The position numbers and the translations under genes were made by a program. DNA of 64,000 nucleotides. Source: Ignavibacteria bacterium (lineage in GTDB: Bacteria > Bacteroidota > Ignavibacteria > Tepidaquicellales > Tepidaquicellaceae). Of the stretch, positions 33,680 through 45,298 are shown piece after piece. Numbering within the stretch: the stretch's first letter is position 1; each line of letters starts with the position of its first letter. A model generated the notes under the pieces. The model ran no database searches, was not told the DNA's origin, and was given only the letters and a program-made list of their open reading frames with translations. The stretch lies in assembly GCA_016716125.1 (NCBI GenBank), contig JADJWZ010000002.1:1-64000 (forward strand), written 5' to 3'.

Positions 33680-35026
33680 TCATCTGACTAAAACCATTTT
33701 CTTCGTATTTACCATTATCCCCTCAATAAACAAACTATAAATATAAACTCCGCTCGACAATTCTGATCCTTCAAACTCAACTTCATATTTCCCCTTATTC
33801 TGTTTTTTGTTAACTAAGGTTTTTACTTCTTTTCCCATAAGGTCATAGATTTTAAGTGTTGTATAACTCGTAATTCGTAATTCGTAATTGATAATTGTTC
33901 TTGGGTTGAAAGGGTTTGGGTAGTTTTGAGATAGAATAAAATTTTCAGGGACGATATCATTATTATTCTTTATCTTTGTGAAGATACTGTCACCTCCAAT
34001 TTTTGTGTGAATTCCTGAATATACAAAATCATTAATTGCCCAGCCAATTTGTTTGTCAACAAAATTTACGAATCTATATACATCAATAATAATATTTGAA
34101 TCGGGTATTTGATAAAACCAGTTTTCTCCCTGATTTGTAGTTCTATATATTATTCCTCTAACTGGAGATCTGGAAGATCCTCCAACTGCCCATATCGTAT
34201 CTTTATTTACATTTGAAAATCTTAGTATTTGCGAAACTACACATTACCACCTGGAGGCATTGATTGATTTACCAGTTTAATCCCCCCCATCATTTGTTTT
34301 CCTAATTACCGAAGAGGGTGCATTAACTTTCCACCCTGTAAGGCTATCAGCAAAATAAATATCCGTAAAAGGTCCGCCCGGAATCGGAGTCCAGTTCTCT
34401 CCGCTGTTTGTAGTTTTATATAATTGAGTAACATTACTAATGAATCCAATATCCCTGTTATATATGTAAATGGAATTTGGATTTTGTCCGAAAAGATTTA
34501 ATTGCCTCTGCCAGTTTGCGCCGCCGTTTGTCGTCCGGAATACTCCGCCGGTTAATCCATCACTATCAACCAACCATAACGTGTCATTATTTAATACACT
34601 CATATCTCTCCACTTTGCTGCAGATGGGCTATTAACAGAAAACCAGTTCAAGCCGGCATTTGTTGTCTTGCATAAATAAGTTGTCCCTCCTCCACTTCCT
34701 CCGCAAGCATACCCTATATTTTCATTTATAAAACCGATTGATGTAAATTCTCTATTTACAGAAAATGAGAAATTCCAATTATCACCCCCGTTTGTTGTTT
34801 TTAAAATATATCCTGTATCACCCCCGGATAAATTATTTGTAACTGCATATCCCGTTAAGCTGTCAAAAAATATAATATCTGAAATTGATCTTCCATTCAG
34901 ATTCGGCATAAACTGCTGATACCACCCGCCTGAGGGATTATCCCGGAAGTTGAATGCGATAATGAAGGCAAGTATACTGAAGTAGAATAGAATATTAGAA
35001 AATTTATTTAAAAACTTATTTTTCAT
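33680..35026 (-). pseudogene. Family Y Asp-box propeller protein, copy 3 (frameshifted)
   Basis: Starts MKNKFLNKFSNILFYFSILA with GGWYQQFMPNLNGRSISD and blades such as LKTTNGGDNWNFSFSV and RTTNGGANWQRQLN. The reading frame is lost near 34277 in an altered C run (CCCCCC where copies 1 and 2 have CCCCC) and near 34240, where two bases are missing. The sorting domain text remains to 33680 and holds the inserted NYELRITSYT-like segment shared with copy 5. Middle and tail are near-identical to copy 1. Confidence 0.65.
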
Positions 35027-35094
35027 AAGGCAAAAGTTTTTATTTTAATTTAGGGAAGATGAATTGCAATAACAATTTTTAAATGGAAAGAACT

Positions 35095-36457
35095 TTATTG
35101 AGAATGTTTAGCTTCTTCTAGCGCATAGCTTACATTCAGCCAGGTCTTCAAATCCGCTTCCTGTATCAAAAATTTATTCACCTGTAACGCAGTAGGATAA
35201 TACTCCCATAATTGGGGTGTATGAACTCTGAACAGATCATAATTCAGATTTACCATTAAAGAAAAATTATGGGTCGTAACGGAGTCTATATAATGATTCA
35301 CATATTTTATACACGGAATTGCATTAAACTCAAACTCCTCTATATAAAAATTTCTTATGTAGTCAGGATTTTCCATAGCTAAATTGCATTCCCATCGAAG
35401 CCAGTTTTCATATTCAAGATCATTACCACTTAGAAGTCTATGTGCGACTTCATTCTCTACCCTCACTCTATCTATCCACATTTCACATTCTCCATAATAC
35501 CAAACACGAAAATCCACTTTACAACTTATGTTATTCACAGTTGCAGAGTCAGGATTAAATATCCAGCCGGGGGAAACTACTAAATTAGAATCCTGATCTA
35601 AGTCAAAATATTCTTCTAGATAATTTCCATGATAAATACTATCAGGATCAAGTTTGAAATTATTTACTCTCAAAATAACAGTTCTTAAAGTATCTTCTTT
35701 GAAGTCTAATATAATAATTTTACAAATAGGTTTATTGAAATTAGCAGGATCAGCAGCAAAGCTTGAATCAATTCTAATCCTTGGCATTACATACCAGTCA
35801 TGTGGAGAATCTCTCTGTTCATAATTCCATCCCAGGTTTATCTGTTCTCTGTTTGCTATAAGATCTTTTACAACCCAGCCGGAATTAGAAACCGGATTAG
35901 ACGGATTGGGCTGGCAATATTGAACCCGTTCTCTGTTTCCATGTTTGCTGTCAACTACATCATACATATTTATACCTGAATGTGTATTATAAGTATAAAC
36001 CAGCAACATCGTCAGCTATAGTTTCCTCACACTGGTAATCAGATCTTTGTCCCCAGGCAAGATACGATGTCTTAGGTCTGTCCATCATTGTCTTCATGTC
36101 ATAATTATGATTTATTTCAATTATGTTTTTGATTCCCTGGTAATAAGTGGAAGAGTCCGCAAAAGTCGTATCGCCTGGAATTCCATTATAGAAACCATGA
36201 ATCCATCCTCCGTCTTCAAAATTCGTATACGTATGCCATGTATTGAATTTAAGAGAATCTCTCAGAATCTCCCTTTCTCCATATGCATCCCCCATTGCAC
36301 CGATTACAAAACTATCTAATGGATTAGCTGTCTCCGCCGAATTGGAATTTTCTGCATTATTAATATTGTTTCCCGTGAAGAATAAAGATAAAACAGATAC
36401 AAAAAGTATTAATGAAATTAATAAGTTTTTCTTAGATGAAGTATTTTCTGCATTCAT
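35095..36457 (-). CDS. Family X copy 3: N-terminal module only (one frameshift)
   Basis: Signal segment (NLLISLILFVSVLSLFF) then NPLDSFVIGAMGDAYGER and the X module including WYYGECEMWIDRVRVENEVA and EEFEFNAIPCIKYVN. A shift near 35990-36008 joins two overlapping frames. It ends NVSYALEEAKHSQ with a stop at 35095, at the same module boundary where copy 2 ends, so the shared end point is probably not random decay. It is more diverged from copy 1 than copy 2 is. No sorting domain. Confidence 0.7.
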
Positions 36458-36524
36458 AATTCAAAAATTTAATTTTTAAAAATAATTTTTTTATAGCTTT
36501 ATGAACTTTACAAACTTTATAAAC

Positions 36525-37664
36525 TCAACGCACTAAAACCATTTTCTTTGTATCAACCCTATCTCCATCAATAAACAAACTATAAAAATAAACTCCGCTT
36601 GGTAACCCAGAGCCATCAAACTTAACTTTATAACTACCTGAACCTTGTTTAGTATTAACTAAAGTTTTAATCTCATTACCCAATATATCATAAACTTTCA
36701 TACTAACATAATTGAACATTGATAATTGATAACTAATAATTGTATTCGGGTTAAATGGATTTGGATAATTTTGGTATAAAATAAAATTATCTGCTATTTG
36801 CGTATTTGGGTTTTTTATATTTGTAAATGTACTATCACCTCCTACTTTTGTATGAATACCAGTAGGCGATATTCTATATGCCCAGCCAATATAATTGTTT
36901 ATAAATTTACAATAATTATATCTTCCTATTTGAATATTTGTATCAGGAATTTGGTATGACCAATTTTCCCCTGCGCTTGTAGTTCTATAAATAATTCCTC
37001 TTATTGTCGTACTTGAACTGCTAACAAATGCATAACCTCCGACTGCCCAAATAGTATTTTTATTAACATTTGAAAATCTGTATATTGCTGAAGAAATAAT
37101 ATTTCCACCTTGTGGCATAGGTTGATCAGACCAGTTCAAACCTCCATTAGTTGTTTTTTTAATTACAGTAGAGCTCTGGAGAGATTTCCATCCGGTCAAG
37201 CTATCAATGAAATAAATATCTGTAAAAGGTCCTCCGGGAATTTGTGTCCAGTTTACTCCTGAGTTTGTAGTTCTGTAAAGAGGATTACTTCCGGTAATTG
37301 AATTACTCATAAATCCAAAATCCTTGTTTTTAAAATAGATGTGATTAGGATTTGAATAACCTACCGCCCCGGTTCTTGTATATTTAATCTCCCAGTTATC
37401 ACCTCCATCATTTGTCTTTAAAACATATGCCGTATCATCTAAATCGATATATGGAGTTACAGCCCATCCGGTTAAGCTATCCAGAAAAAAAATATCAGAT
37501 ATTGACCTGTTACCTATATTCGGCATAAACTGCTGATACCACCCGCCCGGAGGATTATGCGCGAAGTTGAATGCGATGATGAATGTGAGAATGCTGATGT
37601 AGTAAAGAAAAGTAGAGAGCTTATTTATTTTCTGATTTTTCATAGTGGTAAGATTACTACTCAA
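36525..37664 (-). CDS. Family Y Asp-box propeller protein, copy 4 (intact)
   Basis: The only uninterrupted Y copy, 379 residues. Signal segment (LSTFLYYISILTFIIAFNFA), GGWYQQFMPNIGNRSISD, blades LKTNDGGDNWEIKYT, RTTNSGVNWTQIPGG, KKTTNGGLNWSDQPMPQG, and a full sorting domain (LYQNYPNPFNPNTIISYQ, then LPSGVYFYSLFIDG and TKKMVLVR). The first 100 residues match copy 1 almost exactly; the middle blades are its own. Exported surface or secreted beta-propeller of unknown partner. The QLSMFNYVS segment in the sorting domain is encoded by an AT-rich repeat word. Confidence 0.82.
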   Translation of the reverse strand: MSSNLTTMKNQKINKLSTFLYYISILTFIIAFNFAHNPPGGWYQQFMPNIGNRSISDIFFLDSLTGWAVTPYIDLDDTAYVLKTNDGGDNWEIKYTRTGAVGYSNPNHIYFKNKDFGFMSNSITGSNPLYRTTNSGVNWTQIPGGPFTDIYFIDSLTGWKSLQSSTVIKKTTNGGLNWSDQPMPQGGNIISSAIYRFSNVNKNTIWAVGGYAFVSSSSTTIRGIIYRTTSAGENWSYQIPDTNIQIGRYNYCKFINNYIGWAYRISPTGIHTKVGGDSTFTNIKNPNTQIADNFILYQNYPNPFNPNTIISYQLSMFNYVSMKVYDILGNEIKTLVNTKQGSGSYKVKFDGSGLPSGVYFYSLFIDGDRVDTKKMVLVR

Positions 37665-37749
37665 TTAGATAAGATGTTCTCCAAAAATAATTTTTATCCG
37701 AATTATAATCCACTTTATTAAAAATACTTTTGGCTAAAAATTTATTCCA

Positions 37750-39083
37750 TCAACGAGCCAATATCATTTTCTTTGTATCCATTCTCAAACCATCAATGTA
37801 TAAGCTATAGAAATAAACTCCGCTCGACAATTCTGATCCGTCAAACTCAATTTTATATGTTCCGGCATTTAGTTTTTTATTAACTAACGTCATTACTTCT
37901 TTTCCCATAAGGTCATAGATTTTAAGTGTTGTATAACTCGTAATTCGTAATTCGTAATTGATAATTGTTCTTGGGTTGAAAGGGTTTGGGTAGTTTTGAG
38001 ATAGAATAAAATTTTCAGGGACGATATCATTATTATTCTTTATTTTTGTGAAGATACTGTCACCTCCGACTTTAGTATGAATACCGGTAGGAGATGTTCT
38101 ATAAGCCCACCCGGTCAACGCATCAGTAAAATTTATGAAATTATATTGCCCTATTCGTATATTTGTATCGGGAATCTGATAAAACCAGTTAATGCCACCA
38201 TTAGTTGTTCTCAAAATAATACCTCTGGGACTATTATTAACTATAGCTATCCCTCCTACGCCCCAAATAGTATCTTGACTTGTATTATCTAAATTAATAA
38301 TTCCACCATCAAATATTACTCCTCCCTGTGGTAAAGTTTGGTTAATCCAACTTAAACCCCCATCGGATGTATATTTCATATTACCATATGCTTTCCAACC
38401 TTTTAAAGAATCAATAAAATAAATATCATAAAAAGGTCCGCCCGGAATTTGTGTCCAGTTCTCTCCGTTGTTTGTAGTTTTATATAATTGAGTAACATTA
38501 CTAATGAATCCAATATCCCTGTTATACATGTAAATGGAATTTGGATTTTGTCCGAAAAAATTTAATTGCCTCTGCCAGTTTGCGCCGCCGTTTGTCGTGC
38601 GGAAGACTCCGCCTACTAAATCTTCTCGGTCTGCAGCCCAGATTGTGTCAGAATTCAAGACATATATATCGTCAGGATATAAGTCAGGAGGTAAATCCAT
38701 TACCATCCAGTTGCTACCCTGGTCATTGGTTTTTAGTATTTTGTTTACACTCAAAACGTAACCTGTATCTTTGTTAATAAACTGTATTTTATAAAAAGCA
38801 TTTGAGTAGTTATAATTTATGACCCAGTTATCTCCCCCATCGGTCGTCTTGACGATATAAGCCGGTGAAAGAGTAACTGCATAACCATTCAAACTATCTG
38901 TAAATGTAATATCACTTATAGACGCTCCATTCAGATTCGGCATAAACTGCTGATACCACCCGCCCTGAGGATTATGCGCGAAGTTAAATGCGATGAAGAA
39001 TGTGAGAACGCTAAGGTAGAATAAATAAGTTGAGAGTTTGTCAGGATTGCGAAATTTTAAAATCGGTTTTATATTCCTTTCAT
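37750..39083 (-). CDS. Family Y Asp-box propeller protein, copy 5 (start frameshifted)
   Basis: The body is open for 397 residues from 38943. Upstream the same frame continues without a start into RNPDKLSTYLFYLSVLTFF, a signal segment. The only nearby ATG (39081-39083, ATGAAAGG) is one base out of frame, and one more A in that run would give MKRNIKPIL and a full-length protein. It includes GGWYQQFMPNLNGASISD, the shared RTTNGGANWQRQLNFFGQN blade, and a sorting domain with SQNYPNPFNPRTIINYEL and LSSGVYFYSLYIDG. The tail nearly equals that of copies 1 and 3. Confidence 0.75.
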
Positions 39084-39207
39084 ATTTTCTATAACCTAAA
39101 CAAAATAAATTTAAAAATCAATTTGGCTAAAAGTAGTTCAGCTTTCCAAAAAATAAAAACCCATAAAAAATTTTTTACGGTTCTGAAAATTATCTAAATT
39201 GCTTCTG

Positions 39208-41190
39208 TTATTTCAGCAGTATCATTCTCTTAGTTTCTTCAAAATAAGAATTTAAACCCGTGTTACCCGATGCAGTGAATTTATAAAAATAAACTCCGGA
39301 TGAAAGATCAGGAAAACTGAATTCGGAATTGTAATTCCCTTCTCTTTGAAATTCGCTTACTAAAGTTCTGATCTTTTTCCCGGTTATGTCATACAGAGTA
39401 ATGTTTACATTGGATGGCTTGCCGAGTTTATAGGTTATGGTTGTATTCGGATTAAAAGGATTCGGAAAATTCTGTCCGAGCTCAAATGTGACGGGAATAA
39501 TATTCTCGCCTCTTACTTCTTTCAGAATATAAGTATCAGGATCTAATTTAAAGTTAAACGGCTCGCTGTCAAATATAAAAGTGAATGTCTGATATATGGA
39601 ATTGTTGAAAACAGTTACAGTCGTGTCTTTATTCTGCAGATCAAACAATATACTGACAGGCATTGTAAAAAATTGCGGCGTAGTGTTTTGATCCTGCAGT
39701 AAATTAAAAGTCACTTTATATTGTGAAGAACTTATTTCCTCCGTTACCCAGTCCGCATTGTATTTCGGAAAGTTCTCACCGTATATCCATTCCGAAAAAA
39801 AATAATCTAAGTCATGTCCCGATACAGTCTCGGCTACTTTCTGAAAATCTTCCGTTACGGCAGTTTTATAAGCGTATGCTGTATCTACCGAATAGCTTTT
39901 CAAAATCTGAAAGAATATAGAATCACCCGTAACTCCCCTGAGCATATGAAGTATGACGCAGCCCTTTGAGTAGCTTCTGTTGTCGCTGAAGATCTGTGAG
40001 ATGGAATTCACGTCCTGCACATACACCGAACCAACCGCTCTCTTTGAATCCGACATTCTGTATTTTATAGATTCGTCGTAACCGGTTTTACCGAAAGCGA
40101 ACTCGTTATACATCGCTTCGCCGTAAGTAGCAAAGCCCTCATTAAGCCAGATGTGTTCCCAGCTGCGGCATGTAATTTTATCGCCGAACCACTGATGCGC
40201 AAGTTCATGCGCCATTATGTTATCATTAAAAATACCCATTGAAGAAATAGTCTGATGTTCCATTCCTGCTATTCTGCCGAATTCCGCATGCCCGTATTTC
40301 TCTCTGATGAAAGGATACTCGCCGAACTTCCCTGAAAAATATTCAAGCATAGAGTTAGTTTTATCAAGCTGACTTTTAAGCGCTTCAAGATTTTCGGGAT
40401 AAATATAATTAACAACAGGCATGGAATCATTTTCCGAATACCGGAAATATCCGTTGTACTGCGCATAGTCGGATATCGCAAGAGAGATCACATACACTGT
40501 AATAGTATAGGAATTATGCCACGAATAAGTTTTTGTTCCGTCGCCGTTATTTATTTCAGAGACGAGTGTACCGTTTGAGACGGCGGTCAGAGTTTCGCTG
40601 CAAGTTACGATCACATCAGAAGAGTCAGCTTTATCCGAAGGAGAATTTTTACACGGGAACCAGTCGCTTGCGCCGAACGGTTCGCTGAGCGTCCATATAG
40701 AAGGGCTTTTGTTATTGTTATGCGCTCCGAAAATAAAACTTCCGAAGCCGGTAGCGACAGGCGTTCCGCGGTAATATATTACAGCATCAGAATATTCACC
40801 TGTATTCAGACCTGAAACTGTAATGTAAATTTTATCCATCACATGACTGAACGTAATTAATTCATTATTAAATATTATCGAGTCAACGGTCATATTATTG
40901 CTGAGGTCAAAAAATATTTCTTTAAGTCCGGAGGTATTTGACGAGAAGCCGATAGTAACTATTCCAGTTAGATAATCCGGCTGATAGGTAATGCCGAGTT
41001 CAAGTCTGTAATAAGCTACATTTATATTTGTATCGCCGCGGTAATCTGAATTTATGAGTTCACGGCTTCTGATATGATCCTGTTTTTCCATTTCATAAAC
41101 CGGGATGTGAGAAAAGTTTTCAGACTGCGCGGGTGATACGGAGGAAAGCAATGATAGAAAAAAAATGATAAGTAAATTTTTTAATAACAT
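39208..41190 (-). CDS. M1-family aminopeptidase with T9SS sorting domain
   Basis: 660 residues with a signal peptide (MLLKNLLIIFFLSLLSSVSP). The gluzincin motif HELAHQWFGD near residue 325 and the second zinc ligand in WLNEGFATYGE near 351 are intact, and AGMEHQ near 308 is the family's GxMEN-like exopeptidase motif. It removes N-terminal amino acids from peptides outside the cell. The C-terminus (from about residue 575) is a sorting domain (GQNFPNPFNPNTTITYKL, LSSGVYFYKF). Lies upstream of the Y/X array on the same strand. Confidence 0.92.
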   Translation of the reverse strand: MLLKNLLIIFFLSLLSSVSPAQSENFSHIPVYEMEKQDHIRSRELINSDYRGDTNINVAYYRLELGITYQPDYLTGIVTIGFSSNTSGLKEIFFDLSNNMTVDSIIFNNELITFSHVMDKIYITVSGLNTGEYSDAVIYYRGTPVATGFGSFIFGAHNNNKSPSIWTLSEPFGASDWFPCKNSPSDKADSSDVIVTCSETLTAVSNGTLVSEINNGDGTKTYSWHNSYTITVYVISLAISDYAQYNGYFRYSENDSMPVVNYIYPENLEALKSQLDKTNSMLEYFSGKFGEYPFIREKYGHAEFGRIAGMEHQTISSMGIFNDNIMAHELAHQWFGDKITCRSWEHIWLNEGFATYGEAMYNEFAFGKTGYDESIKYRMSDSKRAVGSVYVQDVNSISQIFSDNRSYSKGCVILHMLRGVTGDSIFFQILKSYSVDTAYAYKTAVTEDFQKVAETVSGHDLDYFFSEWIYGENFPKYNADWVTEEISSSQYKVTFNLLQDQNTTPQFFTMPVSILFDLQNKDTTVTVFNNSIYQTFTFIFDSEPFNFKLDPDTYILKEVRGENIIPVTFELGQNFPNPFNPNTTITYKLGKPSNVNITLYDITGKKIRTLVSEFQREGNYNSEFSFPDLSSGVYFYKFTASGNTGLNSYFEETKRMILLK

Positions 41191-41235
41191 GCTTCAGGTT
41201 CAGAATTATTAAAATTACATTTAGTGAAATCTACA

Positions 41236-42147
41236 TCAGAGGAAAAAAAGATATCTCAGACTGAACAGCAGTCCTGTAGTCCTTGTGCCGTAATTCACCT
41301 CTGCAAATTCATTGGAGTGTACCGGAATTTTATAAGAAAGCTCAGCCATTATTGATGAAAGAAAGATCGCCTGTACGCCGAGATAAGTATCGAGCCTGAA
41401 TCCGCCTGAGTTTGTGATCTGTTCGCCGAGGAATTTATTTTTCTCAAAGTAATATGCTTTGGATTCTGAATAAACATTGATATTAACGTCATCATAGCTT
41501 TCATAGACTTTGGGAAGGACAAGCAAACCGAAGGCCAGATTCCAGTTGAAATAATTTCCGAATTTAAAATCACTCTTCGGAGCATTGATGTTATAACCCA
41601 TCTCACCTGTAACTGCAAATTTATCCACGAGGTAAGTTCCGATCAGACTGTTCTTAAATGTATAATTATCAGTTGTATGAAAATCAATTGACGGCACAGT
41701 AATATCCTGCACGAAATTATAGAACTGAACAACGTGACCCGGGTGAAGTTCATACTCAATCTGATCGCTGACAATGGGCTGAGAATTTACAGGTATTACA
41801 GCGCCGGACTGTAAAGCCATCCGGAAATGAGAATTCGTTTTATCAATATCTAGAAACCTGTACCGGAGATCCGTTTCAAAATTTCCCAGAAACTGGTTGC
41901 TTGTTTCAGTAGAATAAAAAATATGATTATATGAAGAGAGATTTCCGAGAATGCCGTAATTAACTTCAAATGAATTATGATAATATTTAAAATTATCATA
42001 GCTTAAAATATTATTTCGTATTTCAATTCTTTTCTTGGAAAGATTAGCGGCGGCGTTTGATACAATATAAAGCTCTTGTGAAAAGGCATTCAAATTAAAG
42101 AAAATAGTAAACAGAAAAAGTAAAATAACAGAGATTTTAAACTTCAT
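41236..42147 (-). CDS. Outer membrane beta-barrel-like hypothetical protein
   Basis: 303 residues with a signal peptide (SVILLFLFTIFFNLNAFS) and alternating hydrophobic/polar beta strands ending in RTTGLLFSLRYLFFL, an aromatic C-terminal strand typical of outer membrane barrels. No family is recognised. It precedes the M1 peptidase by 45 nt on the same strand and may share its transcript. Confidence 0.6.
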   Translation of the reverse strand: MKFKISVILLFLFTIFFNLNAFSQELYIVSNAAANLSKKRIEIRNNILSYDNFKYYHNSFEVNYGILGNLSSYNHIFYSTETSNQFLGNFETDLRYRFLDIDKTNSHFRMALQSGAVIPVNSQPIVSDQIEYELHPGHVVQFYNFVQDITVPSIDFHTTDNYTFKNSLIGTYLVDKFAVTGEMGYNINAPKSDFKFGNYFNWNLAFGLLVLPKVYESYDDVNINVYSESKAYYFEKNKFLGEQITNSGGFRLDTYLGVQAIFLSSIMAELSYKIPVHSNEFAEVNYGTRTTGLLFSLRYLFFL

Positions 42148-42321
42148 GTATGATTGATAAATTTGACTTAGCAGTAAAATAAAGTAAATAGCATTTAAGT
42201 TCAGTAAAAAAATGAATTATATAGTTTTTTTAATTTTATGAAGTTAATTTCTTTCTCTCCTCAGCAATGAAATTTGGACTGAAATTAAATTCAGAATGAA
42301 TTAAGTTCGGTGTTTTACTGA

Positions 42322-45260
42322 ATGAAATTGGCAAATACTAAAAAAGTCCGGACGAGAATTAAAAAGGTTAAGGAAATAATTCATGAGAACGGTCATGAAG
42401 TAATTTACGATCCGAAAAAATTCATAATCATAAAAGGCGCGCGGGTTCATAATCTTAAGAGTGTTGATATTAACATTCCCAAGTATAAGCTTGTCGTATT
42501 TACAGGAGTCAGCGGCTCGGGAAAGTCGTCTCTTGTGTTTGATACGATCTACGCCGAAGGTCAGAGAAGATATGTGGAAAGTCTGTCTTCGTATGCTAGA
42601 CAGTTCCTCGAAAGGATGAACAAACCCGATGTTGACTTTATGTCGGGACTTGCCCCGTCAATGGCGATTGAACAGAAGACGCAGATCAAAACTTCGCGCT
42701 CCACTGTCGGCACTACCACTGAAATATACGATTATCTGAGACTGCTTTTCGCGCGCATCGGCAGAACATATTCACCTGTCAGCGGCGTTGAAGTGAAAAA
42801 GGATTCTCCCGAAAGCATTATAAAGGAGCTGACTGCATCCGGAAAACTTTCCCCCAAAAAATTTATGTGATGACTGACGCTGAGGTATCTCGACTGAGTG
42901 AACTGAAACTCAGGATCACCGATCTGAAATCAAAAGGTTTTTACAGGATCATAACGGAAAATGAAATTACGGATCTCAATGACATTGACGAAAAGAAATT
43001 TCTCAAAGAATATTATCCCGATGCGGATGCAGAAGAGAAAAAGACGCTGAGAGTGCTGGCGGACAGGCTTATGTTCGATCCGGCGGATAATGAATCAGTG
43101 TCAAGACTGAATGATTCGATAGAGCTTGCATACAGGGAAAGCGACGGGTTTGTGATCATAAGGCAATATGAAGGAGATGATTTTACTGACCTTCATTACA
43201 ATAAATATTTCGAAGCTGACGGAATAAAATTTGAAGATCCGCAGCCGAGATTATTCTCATTCAACAATCCCTACGGCGCATGCGAGAAATGTCAGGGGTT
43301 CAGCAGGACAATGGACGTGGATATGGACCTCGTAATTTCCGATAAAAAATTGTCCGTCTTCGGCGGAGTAATAAATATTTTCAATACTCCTAAACATTCG
43401 AAACATCTAACCGATCTTATTACGGAAGCTGATGACTACGGTCTGGACGTTCACACTCCTTACAACAAACTCAGCGATGAAAATAAAAAATTCATTTACG
43501 AAGGCGGGAAAAAATATATCGGACTGAAAAAGTTTTTCAGGATGATAGAAAAGGAAGCGTCTTACAAGCTGCATTACAGAGTGCTGCTGAACAGATACAG
43601 GGCGTTCACTACATGCAGCGAATGCGGCGGAGCGAGATTAAGAAAGGAAGCTCTTTACATCAGAATAAACGGAAAGACAATTTTTGATATTGTGAAAATG
43701 AAGATCAGCGATGCTTATGAATTTTTTAAGAATATAAAATTAAATGAATACGATGCGAAGATCTCCGAAAGAATTCTGGAAGAGATCATTTCACGTCTGA
43801 GATATCTGAATGATGTCGGGCTTACTTATCTGACATTAGACAGACTGTCCAATACTCTTTCAGGCGGCGAGTCGCAGCGGATTAATCTTTCCACTTCACT
43901 CGGTTCATCTCTTGTCGGTTCCATATATGTACTTGACGAACCGTCAATAGGTCTTCATCCGAGAGACAATCAGAAGCTGATAGACATTATGAAATCTCTA
44001 AGAGACATCGGCAATTCAGTGTTAGTAGTCGAGCATGACAGCGACATGATGAAGGAAGCTGATGAGATAGTGGATATGGGACCGTTTGCCGGTGAGAAAG
44101 GCGGAGAGAAAATATTTCAGGGTACGTATAATGAAATTATAAAAAGCAAAGAGTCTCTGACCGGAAAATATCTCAGCGGCAGTATGAAGATAAGCATTCC
44201 GAAAGCAAGAAGACCTGTTACTGATAAAACCGAAATGATCGTAATAAAAGGAGCGCGTGAGAATAATCTGAAAGACATTAATGTAAAGATCCCGCTGGGA
44301 ATGTTTGTCTGCGTCACGGGAGTAAGCGGATCCGGAAAATCAACTCTGATAAATAATATTTTATTCGGCGATCTGAAAAGAAGGATCGAAGGAACTTACA
44401 ATGAGAAGATAGGTGATCACGACTCCATCTCCGGACAAAAATATCTGAATGCTCTTGAGATGATAGATCAGAATCCCATAGGAAAGACTTCGAGGAGTAA
44501 TCCCGTTACTTATATAAAAGCGTTTGACTCGATCAGGGAAGCGTTTGCCGGTACTCCTCAGGCGGTGAAAAAAAATCTTTACTCGGGACATTTTTCATTT
44601 AATGTATCGGGCGGCAGATGTGAGAACTGTGAAGGGACGGGAGTGATTAATATTGAAATGCAGTTCATGGCAGACATTGTGCTGGAATGCGAAGAGTGCA
44701 AAGGCAAAAGATACAGGGATGAAATTCTGGAAATTAAACTTAAGGGAAATGAAGGTGTCAGAAAAAACATCAGCGAAGTACTTGACATGACAGTCTCGGA
44801 AGCGGTGATCTTTTTCAAAGCATTCCCTAAGATTGAAAAAAAATTGAAAGTGCTGGAGGATGTGGGACTCGGTTATATAAAAGTAGGTCAGTCTGCAACT
44901 ACTTTATCAGGCGGAGAGTCGCAGCGCGTAAAGCTCGCTTATCACCTTACGTTTCAGGAGAAAGGAAAGAAGACTCTGTTTATATTTGACGAACCGACTA
45001 CAGGTCTTCATTATTATGATGTATCTAAACTTTTAAAATGTTTTGAGGAGCTGATAAAAAAAGGAAATTCAGTAGTGGTGATAGAGCATAATCTTGAAGT
45101 AATTAAATGCGCGGATCATATAATAGATCTCGGTCCGGAGAGCGGTGACGAAGGCGGATACTTGGTGGCGCAGGGAACTCCCGAAGAGATCTCGGAAGTA
45201 AAGAAATCCTACACGGGAAAATTTTTAAAGAATGTTCTGAAAAGAACTAAAGCTATATAA
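42322..45260 (+). CDS. uvrA: UvrA-like excinuclease ATPase, paralogue 1 (one frameshift)
   Basis: About 979 residues if a one-base shift in the CCCCCAAAAAATTT stretch (42851-42864) is bridged; the joined text reads KLSPKKFYVMTDAEV. Two ABC modules are present: Walker A GVSGSGKSS near residue 62 and a second at TGVSGSGKSTLINN, signatures LSGGESQRINLS and LSGGESQRVKLA, and zinc-finger pairs CEKCQG, CSECGG and CENCEG/CEECKG. A 33-residue N-terminal extension precedes IIIKGARVHNL. It recognises DNA damage in nucleotide excision repair, or could be a divergent UvrA with a specialised role. Distinct from the copy at 46084-48942. The TPR gene follows 38 nt downstream. Confidence 0.88.
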
Positions 45261-45298
45261 AAGGTATAAACTAAAAATAAAATATACAAACAAAACAA

